Origin: Saprospiraceae bacterium
Lineage (GTDB): Bacteria; Bacteroidota; Bacteroidia; Chitinophagales; Saprospiraceae
Assembly: GCA_022841745.1 (NCBI GenBank)
Contig: JALHQW010000004.1
Span: 157,884-208,494, forward strand
Reading direction: 5' to 3'
Length of the DNA: 50,611 nucleotides
The notes under the pieces were generated by a model. The model saw only the letters and a list, made by a program, of their open reading frames with translations. It did no database searches and had not been told where the DNA came from. A program made the translations under genes and the position numbers. Every line of letters begins with the position of its first letter. Positions within the stretch are counted from its first letter, which is position 1. This document shows, in pieces, positions 32,299 to 38,742 of this stretch.

Positions 32299-33240
32299 TC
32301 AATTTGCTTGCGCAACATCTGCTCCCGTTTCCACTTTGAATTCTGTTTGCTTTACGCGCACGGCATAATCCTCTGGTTTCACCCGGCCATTTAGTTGCTT
32401 GGCCCTCACGAAAGTGAATGTGGCTCCAAAAAGGAAAATAGCCGATGCATAATAGACCCAAAGCATCACCACGAGCACGCTGCCCGCCGCTTCATAAACC
32501 GTGGCGGCACCGCTGCTGCCGATGTAGAACCCAATAAGGTATTTTCCCAGCGAAAACAGCAATGCCGTGAGCAACGCACCGAACCATGTATCTCGCCAGG
32601 CCAGCTTAGCGTCCGGCAAGAACTTGAACAGCATGGCAAACAGCAAGGTGATGATGGCAAGGGGGACGAGTAGGGAGCTAACAACCACCAGCGCTGTTGA
32701 GGCATCGCCGATGCGGTCGGCAAGGTACTGCCCGAGGGAACTGAGCAGCGCATCCAGCACCAGCGACACCAGCAGTATGAAGCCGATGCTGACGATGAGT
32801 GCAAATGATATCATGCGGTCGCGCAGCATTTTCAGCAGGCCCCAGCCCTTGGTGTTCTCAGCTGGCTTCACCTCGAAGATGAGGTTCATAGCGTACTGCA
32901 TGGTGACGAAAACCGTAGTGGCCGTAAACACCAGTACGCCGATACCAATGAAGGTCGCCCACCAAGTGGGTTGGAACACGTCCAATTTGTCCAGTGTGCC
33001 CAGTAATTGCTGGGCGCCATCGCGCCCAACGAGCTTGCCTATCTCCTCAAAAATGGTCTGCCGCACGTCCGTCTCGTCGTAGAACTGCGTCGTCGTTTTC
33101 AAGACGACCAAAAGGATAGGGGGCAGCGAGAAAATGGTGTAGTACGACAGCGCCGCCGATTGTGTCAGCACATCGTGCTGCACGAACTTGCTGAAAGAAC
33201 CCTTCAGCACGTCCCAATAAAATTTCAGGGTAGCACCCAT
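32299..33240 (-). CDS. YihY/BrkB-family inner-membrane protein
   Basis: This 313-residue protein has about six membrane helices and the family motifs QSAALSYYTIFSLPPIL at the N-terminus and LPDAKLAWRDTWFGALLTA in the middle, then LGKYLIGFYIG and VLVVMLWVYYASAIFLFGAT. Proteins of this family (formerly ribonuclease BN by error) are inner-membrane proteins of unknown transport function. It lies 25 bp downstream of the 33266-33988 gene and is probably co-transcribed with it. Confidence 0.92.
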   Translation of the reverse strand: MGATLKFYWDVLKGSFSKFVQHDVLTQSAALSYYTIFSLPPILLVVLKTTTQFYDETDVRQTIFEEIGKLVGRDGAQQLLGTLDKLDVFQPTWWATFIGIGVLVFTATTVFVTMQYAMNLIFEVKPAENTKGWGLLKMLRDRMISFALIVSIGFILLVSLVLDALLSSLGQYLADRIGDASTALVVVSSLLVPLAIITLLFAMLFKFLPDAKLAWRDTWFGALLTALLFSLGKYLIGFYIGSSGAATVYEAAGSVLVVMLWVYYASAIFLFGATFTFVRAKQLNGRVKPEDYAVRVKQTEFKVETGADVAQAN

Positions 33241-33265
33241 GTCGAAACTGTTTTAGGTTAAAGCC

Positions 33266-33988
33266 TTATCCTACTGGCTCAGCGTATTGCCCGTTCCTTA
33301 CGTAGTCTGTGGTTTGCTCCCTTTCTAATGGCTGCTTGCCAGCGGCAAAAAACTGCTGCACAAGTGGCAACACAACAGGCAACAACTTGTAAAGCGACTC
33401 GAAAATAGCCTCTGCGCCGTGCTTGGGCGTAGCTACTTCGGTCTGAGCCCCGCCGTTGCCATCGCTGCCATAGGTGACGATATGCTCCTTGGATTCTTCG
33501 TCTTTGGAGATAAAGTATTGCTGCATCATCGGCACGGCAATCGGCACAAGCGTGGACAGCACGCCTAACGCCCCAGTGTTGTTTTGCCGACCGTCGGCAT
33601 CCACGTTTTCCTTTATTTTTATGAAAAACTGCTGTATGAACGGAAGCGCAACGAGCATCAATTTGGCGAGCCAGCCAGTGCCCTTGTCGGGCTGCTTGGT
33701 GCGCACGGCCTCGCCACTGGAGCGCAGCACGGGCGCATCAGCCTCTTCGGTTACCTCCATTTCCGCTTGCCTCGATTTTTGGTGACCCGAAATCTGATTG
33801 GCTATAAACACGCCAAGGCCAACGGCCCCGACGGGCAAGAGGATGTTCTTGAGCAAGAAGTCCTTGGTGCCGTTGGTGGTCAAGCTGGCACTCCGTACAA
33901 ATTCTTGACGGGTACGGCGCATGTTAGCTTGCAAGCGGTCTTGTTCGGCTTGCAGGTCGGCGATGGTATTGATTCGATGTGGCAGCAT
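33266..33988 (-). CDS. Hypothetical membrane-associated protein with three QQFF repeats
   Basis: This 240-residue protein has a helical N-terminus (IADLQAEQDRLQANMRRTRQ), one clear membrane helix (ILLPVGAVGLGVFIANQI) and then three short hydrophobic segments with a common motif: LPFIQQFFI, VPMMQQYFI and LPLVQQFFA. These could be membrane-surface helices repeated by duplication. No family is recognised. It is the first gene of a two-gene unit with the BrkB-family gene. Confidence 0.7.
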   Translation of the reverse strand: MLPHRINTIADLQAEQDRLQANMRRTRQEFVRSASLTTNGTKDFLLKNILLPVGAVGLGVFIANQISGHQKSRQAEMEVTEEADAPVLRSSGEAVRTKQPDKGTGWLAKLMLVALPFIQQFFIKIKENVDADGRQNNTGALGVLSTLVPIAVPMMQQYFISKDEESKEHIVTYGSDGNGGAQTEVATPKHGAEAIFESLYKLLPVVLPLVQQFFAAGKQPLEREQTTDYVRNGQYAEPVG

Positions 33989-34007
33989 GTTGTATGTTTT
34001 TTGATTT

Positions 34008-34032
34008 AAAAAGAGCGGACAAGTGCCCGCTC
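34008..34032 (-). terminator. Terminator after the YtxH gene at 34156
   Basis: On the minus strand GAGCGG, an 8-nt loop, CCGCTC, then TTTTT (34013-34032 with the A run to its left). Confidence 0.65.
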
Positions 34033-34080
34033 AGACATGAAGGTATTCAGCTCTAAATTCTTGGGTTATTGGGGGTGGAT

Positions 34081-34157
34081 TGGTCATTGGGGTCATTGGT
34101 CGTTTGTCGCTGACATGTCGCCAGGTTGACCAATGACCCCGAAGTGACCATTTTTTT
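34081..34157. terminator. Long inverted repeat, possible plus-strand terminator
   Basis: TGGTCA + GGGGTCATTGGTC (34081-34101) pairs with GACCAATGACCCC + TGACCA (34128-34150), with a small internal loop, followed by seven T on the plus strand. No plus-strand gene ends here, so it may block antisense transcription. Confidence 0.5.
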
Positions 34158-34527
34158 AGCTTGCAGAAATGTCCTGCATGTGCGCCTTGGCGCGGTTTGC
34201 GCCACGCTGGAAGGCGTTCTCGGTTTCTTTGACTTCTTCTTGCGCTACCTGAGCGCCAGACTTAATGCGCTCCTGTAGCTTGGTGCTAACTTCGGAAGCA
34301 TAAGCCTTTCCTTTTTCGAGGATGTCACTGACCGTGGAAGCTGCGCTGGAGAACTTCTCCTGTGCGTAGGTACTGGCCTGTGTACCATACTCAGACGCCT
34401 TGGATGCGGCTTCGCTGCGCAATTGGCGACCCTTATCTGTGTTGATGAGGTAGCCTACTGCGGCACCTGTTGCGAGCCCGGCGAGAAAAATCCAGCCACT
34501 GTTGTTACTTTCAGAATTGTGATGCAT
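34156..34527 (-). CDS. YtxH domain-containing general stress protein
   Basis: This 123-residue protein has an N-terminal glycine/alanine-rich helix (GWIFLAGLATGAAVGYLIN) followed by TDKGRQLRSEAASKAS and a long amphipathic helix rich in Ala, Ser, Glu and Lys. It is a paralogue of the protein at 12903-13232. It lies downstream of the DUF5670-like gene and may share that gene's ECF-type promoter, although a hairpin at 34560-34618 lies between them. Confidence 0.85.
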   Translation of the reverse strand: MHHNSESNNSGWIFLAGLATGAAVGYLINTDKGRQLRSEAASKASEYGTQASTYAQEKFSSAASTVSDILEKGKAYASEVSTKLQERIKSGAQVAQEEVKETENAFQRGANRAKAHMQDISAS

Positions 34528-34559
34528 GGTTGATAAAATTTTTTAAGTTCGAAAATGAG

Positions 34560-34618
34560 GCAAGCTGCTGAGTCAAAGGATGGGGGTCGGACCCCACCCG
34601 AACTGGTCAGCAGCTTGC
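34560..34618. repeat. 12-bp inverted repeat between DUF5670-like and YtxH genes
   Basis: GCAAGCTGCTGA (34560-34571) and TCAGCAGCTTGC (34607-34618) pair perfectly. The loop holds a second stem, GGGGTC/GACCCC. On the minus strand it is followed by CTCATTTT, so it may be a leaky terminator. Confidence 0.55.
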
Positions 34619-34631
34619 GGTTTGTAGTTCT

Positions 34632-34787
34632 CTAAATCTTTTGTAATAGCCTCAAGACGATGAGCACTACCGCTACGATGAGCAGGATGTGTATCATGTT
34701 GCCGACGACAGCACCAAAGCTGAGGTAGCCAAAGAGCCAACCCACTATGAGCAGAACGATGATAATCCAAACAATGTCTTTCATTTT
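34632..34787 (-). CDS. DUF5670/lmo0937-family small membrane protein
   Basis: This 51-residue protein is almost wholly hydrophobic with two helices (VWIIIVLLIVGWLFGYLSF and MIHILLIVAVVLIVLRLLQ). The size and the pattern GxxIHILLhhAhhhhhhRLhQ fit the lmo0937/DUF5670 family found in stress islands of Bacteroidota. An ECF-type promoter lies 86 nt upstream at 34873-34902. Confidence 0.8.
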   Translation of the reverse strand, partial: KMKDIVWIIIVLLIVGWLFGYLSFGAVVGNMIHILLIVAVVLIVLRLLQKI

Positions 34788-34872
34788 GCGGCGATTTAAG
34801 TTGGTGAAGAAAAAAGGTTGTTTGTTCCCCAAAACAAGGCCTCGATTAAGCCTGTGAATTGGCGTTTTCGAG

Positions 34873-34902
34873 GGTAAAACGGGGCAGTATCCACGATGTT
34901 CA
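34873..34902 (-). promoter_or_regulatory. ECF-type promoter of the DUF5670/YtxH pair
   Basis: On the minus strand TGAACATC (34895-34902), a 13-nt spacer, CGTTTTACC (34873-34881). Confidence 0.8.
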
Positions 34903-34975
34903 AATGGTGCTAAAAATGTGGTGATTGCGCAACTATTTTTTTTTGCAAGTAATTAAATATCAATGTTTTACAAAC

Positions 34976-35014
34976 AAAATCCCGATTGGAAACATAAGTC
35001 CAATCGGGATTTTT
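34976..35014. terminator. Bidirectional terminator downstream of the ETR1-like kinase
   Basis: AAAATCCCGATTGGA (34976-34990) and TCCAATCGGGATTTTT (34999-35014) form a perfect stem with an 8-nt loop and T runs on both strands. Confidence 0.85.
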
Positions 35015-35154
35015 ATAGCTTTTATCTGCAATTGTGCAGATCGGCAGCTCGTGCCATTTTTGCCGGTGTAGCCTGCTCCGGGGCAGCATCCATCAGGCCA
35101 TAGTTTTCCACGGCGCCCAACCTTTAGGTCTCGTTGCCGGGCCTTGGCGGTAGG

Positions 35155-36675
35155 TCATTTTATGTCTCGTTCTTTCGTTGGCAATGAAAAGCAAAAAATG
35201 GCCCCTTCGCCCGGTCTTCCCTCTGCCCACATTTCACCGCCATGTTTTTGAACGATGCGGTAGCTGGTGGCAAGCCCAATGCCGGTACCCTCGTACTCGT
35301 CGTTGAGGTGCAGGCGCTGGAAGGGTTGGAACAGCTTGCTGCTGTACTGGGGGTCGAATCCGATGCCGTTGTCCTCAAAGCGGTAAATAGCCATGCCATC
35401 CTTGATTTCTCCTGATATTTCCAAATTGACTTCGGGCTTTCTCGAAGCGAATTTCAGGGCATTGGCGATGAGGTTTTGGCAAACCTGAGAAATGGCGCTG
35501 GGGTCGCCGAATGCTGTCGGAAGTGCGCCGAGCTTGAATTTTATGGTTAAATCACTGTAAATGCTACTTTGTTCATTAAATGCGGCCCTCACGATGGGTT
35601 CTATGTCGAACTGCGTTTTGTTAAGTGCCAGCTTGGTCGTTCTGCTGAATGCGAGCAGGTCGGTGAGCAAGTTGTCTATGCGTTCAGCGTTTTCGCCAAT
35701 CATCTGAACAGCGGTGGCGGCTTCATGCTTGTCTTGCAACCCGCCTATTTCTTCTTCCACGACAGCAGATAGGCCCCGCAAATTGTGCAGTGGGACCCGC
35801 AGGTCGTGCGTCACGGCGAAGATAAAGTTTTCGAGGTCCTTGTTGATGTCCCGCAGTTCGCTGTTCCGCTGCCGTATCTGGCTGTTGAGCATTTGGTTGT
35901 CGGCCTTCACGCGCTGCTCTGCCTGCTTACGCTCTGTGATGTCCTGTATGTGTACAACATTGCATCGCTCTTCTGGTATGTGCGTGACGCTTATCAATCC
36001 CCAGAAGTAGGAACCGTCCTTGCGCAGATAGCGCTTTTCAAACTGAAGATGGGATGCTATGCCCTTGGCTAGGTGGTCCTTTGCCTGCAGGCTCATGTTC
36101 ATGTCGTCGGGGTGGGTGATGTCCTTAAAGCTCAAATTGTAAAATTCCGCTTCTGTCCTTTTGAACATGTTGCACATTGCTTCGTTTACCTGTGAGAAAT
36201 TTCCCTCAGCATCGGTAATGGCTACGCCAACTGGCGCCTGTTCAATAAGTATCATGAAGCGGCGCTCGCTCATTTCGGCAGCCGATTTCGCATCCTTCCA
36301 TTGTTCTGGCGTGGGTATGTTGACGATGCGGGGCAACAAATAAGCAAGCGCTATCACGGTGCCGCCAGAAATGATGGCGGTAATTATTTTAACCAGACCT
36401 TCCAAGCGGTACATAGGGTGCCAAACGGAGATGATGTCAATCACGTGTGTGGTGCCGCAGGCGAGTATGAACGCAGCAAATGCATAGAAAACGCTGCGGA
36501 ATTTCACATCGGGCCGCTTTTTCAGGAAATGAATCAGCAGTAAGGGAATGGTAAAATAGGCAATGGCGATGACAGCATCGCCAAGCACGTTTGTCCACAG
36601 TACGGCTGGCTTCCAAAAATAGCAATGGCCGTGTGGCATGAAATCTGTTTCGAACAATCTTCTGAAAAACTCCAT
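35155..36675 (-). CDS. Sensor histidine kinase with an ethylene-receptor-like membrane domain
   Basis: This 506-residue kinase has three N-terminal membrane helices that align without gaps (offset +8) to plant ETR1. Asp33, Tyr40, Ile43, Pro44, Cys73 and His77 correspond to ETR1 Asp25, Tyr32, Ile35, Pro36, Cys65 and His69, the Cu(I)/ethylene-binding set (IAYFTIPLLLIHF, ACGTTHVIDI). A PAS domain (about 136-250), a HisKA domain with phospho-acceptor His290 (AVTHDLRVPL) and a HATPase domain follow (N box NLIANALKFAS, GIGF, GTGIGLA). It diverges from a response-regulator gene 67 bp away and lies in the phytochrome island. Ethylene binding is predicted from the residues, not shown. Confidence 0.92.
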   Translation of the reverse strand: MEFFRRLFETDFMPHGHCYFWKPAVLWTNVLGDAVIAIAYFTIPLLLIHFLKKRPDVKFRSVFYAFAAFILACGTTHVIDIISVWHPMYRLEGLVKIITAIISGGTVIALAYLLPRIVNIPTPEQWKDAKSAAEMSERRFMILIEQAPVGVAITDAEGNFSQVNEAMCNMFKRTEAEFYNLSFKDITHPDDMNMSLQAKDHLAKGIASHLQFEKRYLRKDGSYFWGLISVTHIPEERCNVVHIQDITERKQAEQRVKADNQMLNSQIRQRNSELRDINKDLENFIFAVTHDLRVPLHNLRGLSAVVEEEIGGLQDKHEAATAVQMIGENAERIDNLLTDLLAFSRTTKLALNKTQFDIEPIVRAAFNEQSSIYSDLTIKFKLGALPTAFGDPSAISQVCQNLIANALKFASRKPEVNLEISGEIKDGMAIYRFEDNGIGFDPQYSSKLFQPFQRLHLNDEYEGTGIGLATSYRIVQKHGGEMWAEGRPGEGAIFCFSLPTKERDIK

Positions 36676-36742
36676 ATTTGCGATGATTATTTCAGATCAA
36701 ATAACTCAGGAAACGCCTTTGGAATTTATAGGGCGCCCTATC

Positions 36743-37156
36743 ATGATGAAAGTGGAAGAAAACCAAAAGTTTGACTGCGTACTGCTCGTGGACGACGACC
36801 GGGCTACCAATTTCCTCAACAAGCGCCTATTGGACAGGATGGGCATTGTGCGTACAATCTGCGTTGCCCGCAACGGCGAAGAGGCAATGGAGTACCTCAT
36901 GAAAGCCTTAGCTGGCGAAAGGGACTTCCCAACCCCCGACATCATCCTGCTCGACATCAACATGCCGCTCGTAAATGGCTGGGAGTTCATGGATCGGTAC
37001 GAAGAGATGCCCGACGATTTCAAGAACAGCACGGCCATTTACATGCTCAGCACCTCCCTTCGAGAAAGCGACCTGACCAAGGCCGAAGAGCATCCCCTCG
37101 TTAGGGGATTTCTTCCCAAACCACTAACGGCAGAGCAGGTGATGAAATTTACCTAA
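36743..37156 (+). CDS. CheY-like response regulator (Rcp type)
   Basis: This single receiver domain of about 137 residues has the acidic pair in LLVDDDRATNF, phospho-acceptor Asp in IILLDINMPLVNGWEF, Ser/Thr in YMLSTSL and Lys in FLPKPLT. There is no output domain. Such proteins pass signals from phytochrome-type or hybrid kinases. The start is uncertain: ATG 36743 or 36746 fit the domain, while an ATG at 36683 is also in frame. Its last 8 bp overlap the end of the convergent heme oxygenase gene. Confidence 0.88.
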   Translation: MMKVEENQKFDCVLLVDDDRATNFLNKRLLDRMGIVRTICVARNGEEAMEYLMKALAGERDFPTPDIILLDINMPLVNGWEFMDRYEEMPDDFKNSTAIYMLSTSLRESDLTKAEEHPLVRGFLPKPLTAEQVMKFT

Positions 37157-37697
37157 ACGCTTCGAAGGCGAATTTCGCCCCTTCCACGGCGTCTTCCAAT
37201 TCGCCCGGTTTGACCTCCTCCTCCAGTATTTGTTGGAATGCCTTCCATTTTGGTCCGGTCATCGGGCCATAGCCCGTATAGTATATATGTGGCAGACTCG
37301 ATAGATTGGGGTTCTTCTTCAGCCCTTTCAAAATTACCTGCCCGCCAAGCGTTGAGCCTTCCATCACGTATAGCATGCCCGCCAGTCGGCCTGCAGTTTC
37401 GGTATGGCCAAATTCGATTGGAGCAATGGGACCAGGCGGGGGTAAGTCCAATGCTGCAAGGTCTTGCCGCAACCAAAATAGCTTAGGAAAAAAATAATCG
37501 GAAAGCTGCGGGTGCGACTTGAGCGCAATTTCCAGGCCCCCTTCTAACTTAGAATGTATCCGATAAAGGCGTAGTATTAATGCGCCATAGCTTTCGAGGC
37601 TCATCGTACCGTCCAGCAGTTCGGTGGTGGGCATGAGGGCCTCGGTTTGGCGGTGCAAGGCTTCGGTGGCGGATTTCAGGTGGGCTGCTACCGTCAT
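37149..37697 (-). CDS. bphO: Biliverdin-producing heme oxygenase (BphO type)
   Basis: This 182-residue helical enzyme opens heme to biliverdin, the chromophore of bacteriophytochromes. The proximal heme ligand is probably His15 in ATEALHRQTEALM. The distal-helix glycine motif is YVMEGSTLGGQVI near residue 110. It starts 2 bp after the stop of the response-regulator gene, in the same operon direction as the phytochrome. This strongly implies that it supplies the chromophore. Confidence 0.88.
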   Translation of the reverse strand: MTVAAHLKSATEALHRQTEALMPTTELLDGTMSLESYGALILRLYRIHSKLEGGLEIALKSHPQLSDYFFPKLFWLRQDLAALDLPPPGPIAPIEFGHTETAGRLAGMLYVMEGSTLGGQVILKGLKKNPNLSSLPHIYYTGYGPMTGPKWKAFQQILEEEVKPGELEDAVEGAKFAFEAFR

Positions 37698-37699
37698 CG

Positions 37700-38245
37700 T
37701 TAATCCATTATAGCATTTAGCACTTCCTCCAGCAACTGCTTTATTTCCGCTTTGCCCTCGAAGTCAGCCGTTTTCGTCAATTTGGCCTGCACTTTTTGCA
37801 GCGTCAACTCAGCCTCCCGCCAGCGGCGCTCTTCCTCTTGCGCCTTCGACTGCTGTTCTTTCGTTTTTTGCAAAACGTCCAACACTTTCTCTGGCAAGGT
37901 GCTAAGGTTTTCCTTGAGGACATAGCCCGATGCCCCTTTCAGAACAGCTTCGGCCACCTTCTCCTCATCGTTCAGGATGCCCGTGATGAAGATGAACGGA
38001 AGGAACTTCTTTTTCTCCCGGATATGGAGCAGGGCTTCCAGGCCATTGATGTCGGGCAAGTTGTAGTCGGCAAGCACGAGGTCAGGCACCGCCCATTCGA
38101 TTTTCTCGAAAAACTCAGCCCGGTTGCGGGCAATGGTGAAAACAGCCTGTGGCACTGCCTTCTGCACCTGACGCTTCACCAGTTCAGCGTCTGTTTTCAT
38201 ATCCTCCAGCATGAGGATGTTAAGTGGTTGGTCAATCATTGTCAC
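37700..38245 (-). CDS. Response regulator with C-terminal coiled coil
   Basis: This 181-residue protein has an N-terminal receiver domain: LMLEDMKTDAELV, LVLADYNLPDINGLEAL with the phospho-acceptor Asp, FIFITG and GYVLKENL with the Lys. It ends in a charged coiled-coil tail (KEQQSKAQEEERRWREAELT). It has no DNA-binding domain. It lies between the phytochrome and heme oxygenase genes on the same strand and is the likely phosphorylation target of the phytochrome kinase. The TTTTAGGG-containing element lies directly upstream of it. Confidence 0.88.
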   Translation of the reverse strand: MTMIDQPLNILMLEDMKTDAELVKRQVQKAVPQAVFTIARNRAEFFEKIEWAVPDLVLADYNLPDINGLEALLHIREKKKFLPFIFITGILNDEEKVAEAVLKGASGYVLKENLSTLPEKVLDVLQKTKEQQSKAQEEERRWREAELTLQKVQAKLTKTADFEGKAEIKQLLEEVLNAIMD

Positions 38246-38277
38246 GTAGTTATTTTGAAACTTAGCTCTTTAACAAA

Positions 38278-38598
38278 GGTTCGTGAAGTTTTCGGGTTTT
38301 AGGGTTTTAGGGTTTTAGGGTTTTAGGGTTTTAGGGTTTTAGGGGTTTAGGGGTTTAGGGTTTTAGGGGTTTAGGGTTTTAGGGGTTTAGGGTTTTAGGG
38401 GTTTAGGGTTTTAGGGGTTTAGGGTTTTAGGGGTTTAGGGTTTTAGGGTTTTAGGGTTTTAGGGGTTTAGGGTTTTAGGGTTTTGATCTAAGCTGTTTTT
38501 GAGATGGTTGGTAAGGTTTTCAATCCTTTCAAAAACGATATGGGAAAAGGTTTTGCCTCCAAACCCTAAACCCACAGAAGCTTAGAACTTCACGAACC
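38278..38598. mobile_element. MITE-like element, copy 1 (contains telomere-like tract)
   Basis: Perfect 13-bp terminal inverted repeats: GGTTCGTGAAGTT (38278-38290) and AACTTCACGAACC (38586-38598). Internal sequence near the right end (GCTGTTTTTG, then GGTTTTGCCTCCAAACCC) is shared with copy 2 at 48354-48508. There is no reading frame. It lies between the phytochrome and response-regulator genes. Confidence 0.65.
38297..38483 (+). repeat. Telomere-like TTTTAGGG/TTTAGGGG tandem tract
   Basis: About 23 units of period 8, switching between TTTTAGGG and TTTAGGGG, with many GGG runs on the plus strand that could form G-quadruplexes. It lies inside MITE-like copy 1 and is absent from copy 2, so it probably arose by slippage. 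Confidence 0.95.
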
Positions 38599-38742
38599 AT
38601 CGTCTAAAATGGATACAAAGCTATTGCATAAGGCCTACAGGTAGGGTATCCTCTTTTTACCCGCTGCATTTTTGATTTTTAGCAAAATAGGTGAAGCAGT
38701 AATGTGCCCGTCTTGGGCTAATCTTCCCTTTATGCCTGAAGC

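Noticed and set aside
32267-32300. A further ECF-type site (GTTGAACATT on the minus strand) upstream of the 39-residue peptide
   Set aside because: The -35-like half is present, but at 13 nt the sequence is GCTTATAGA, too far from CGTTTTACC, and it lies about 160 nt from the start codon.
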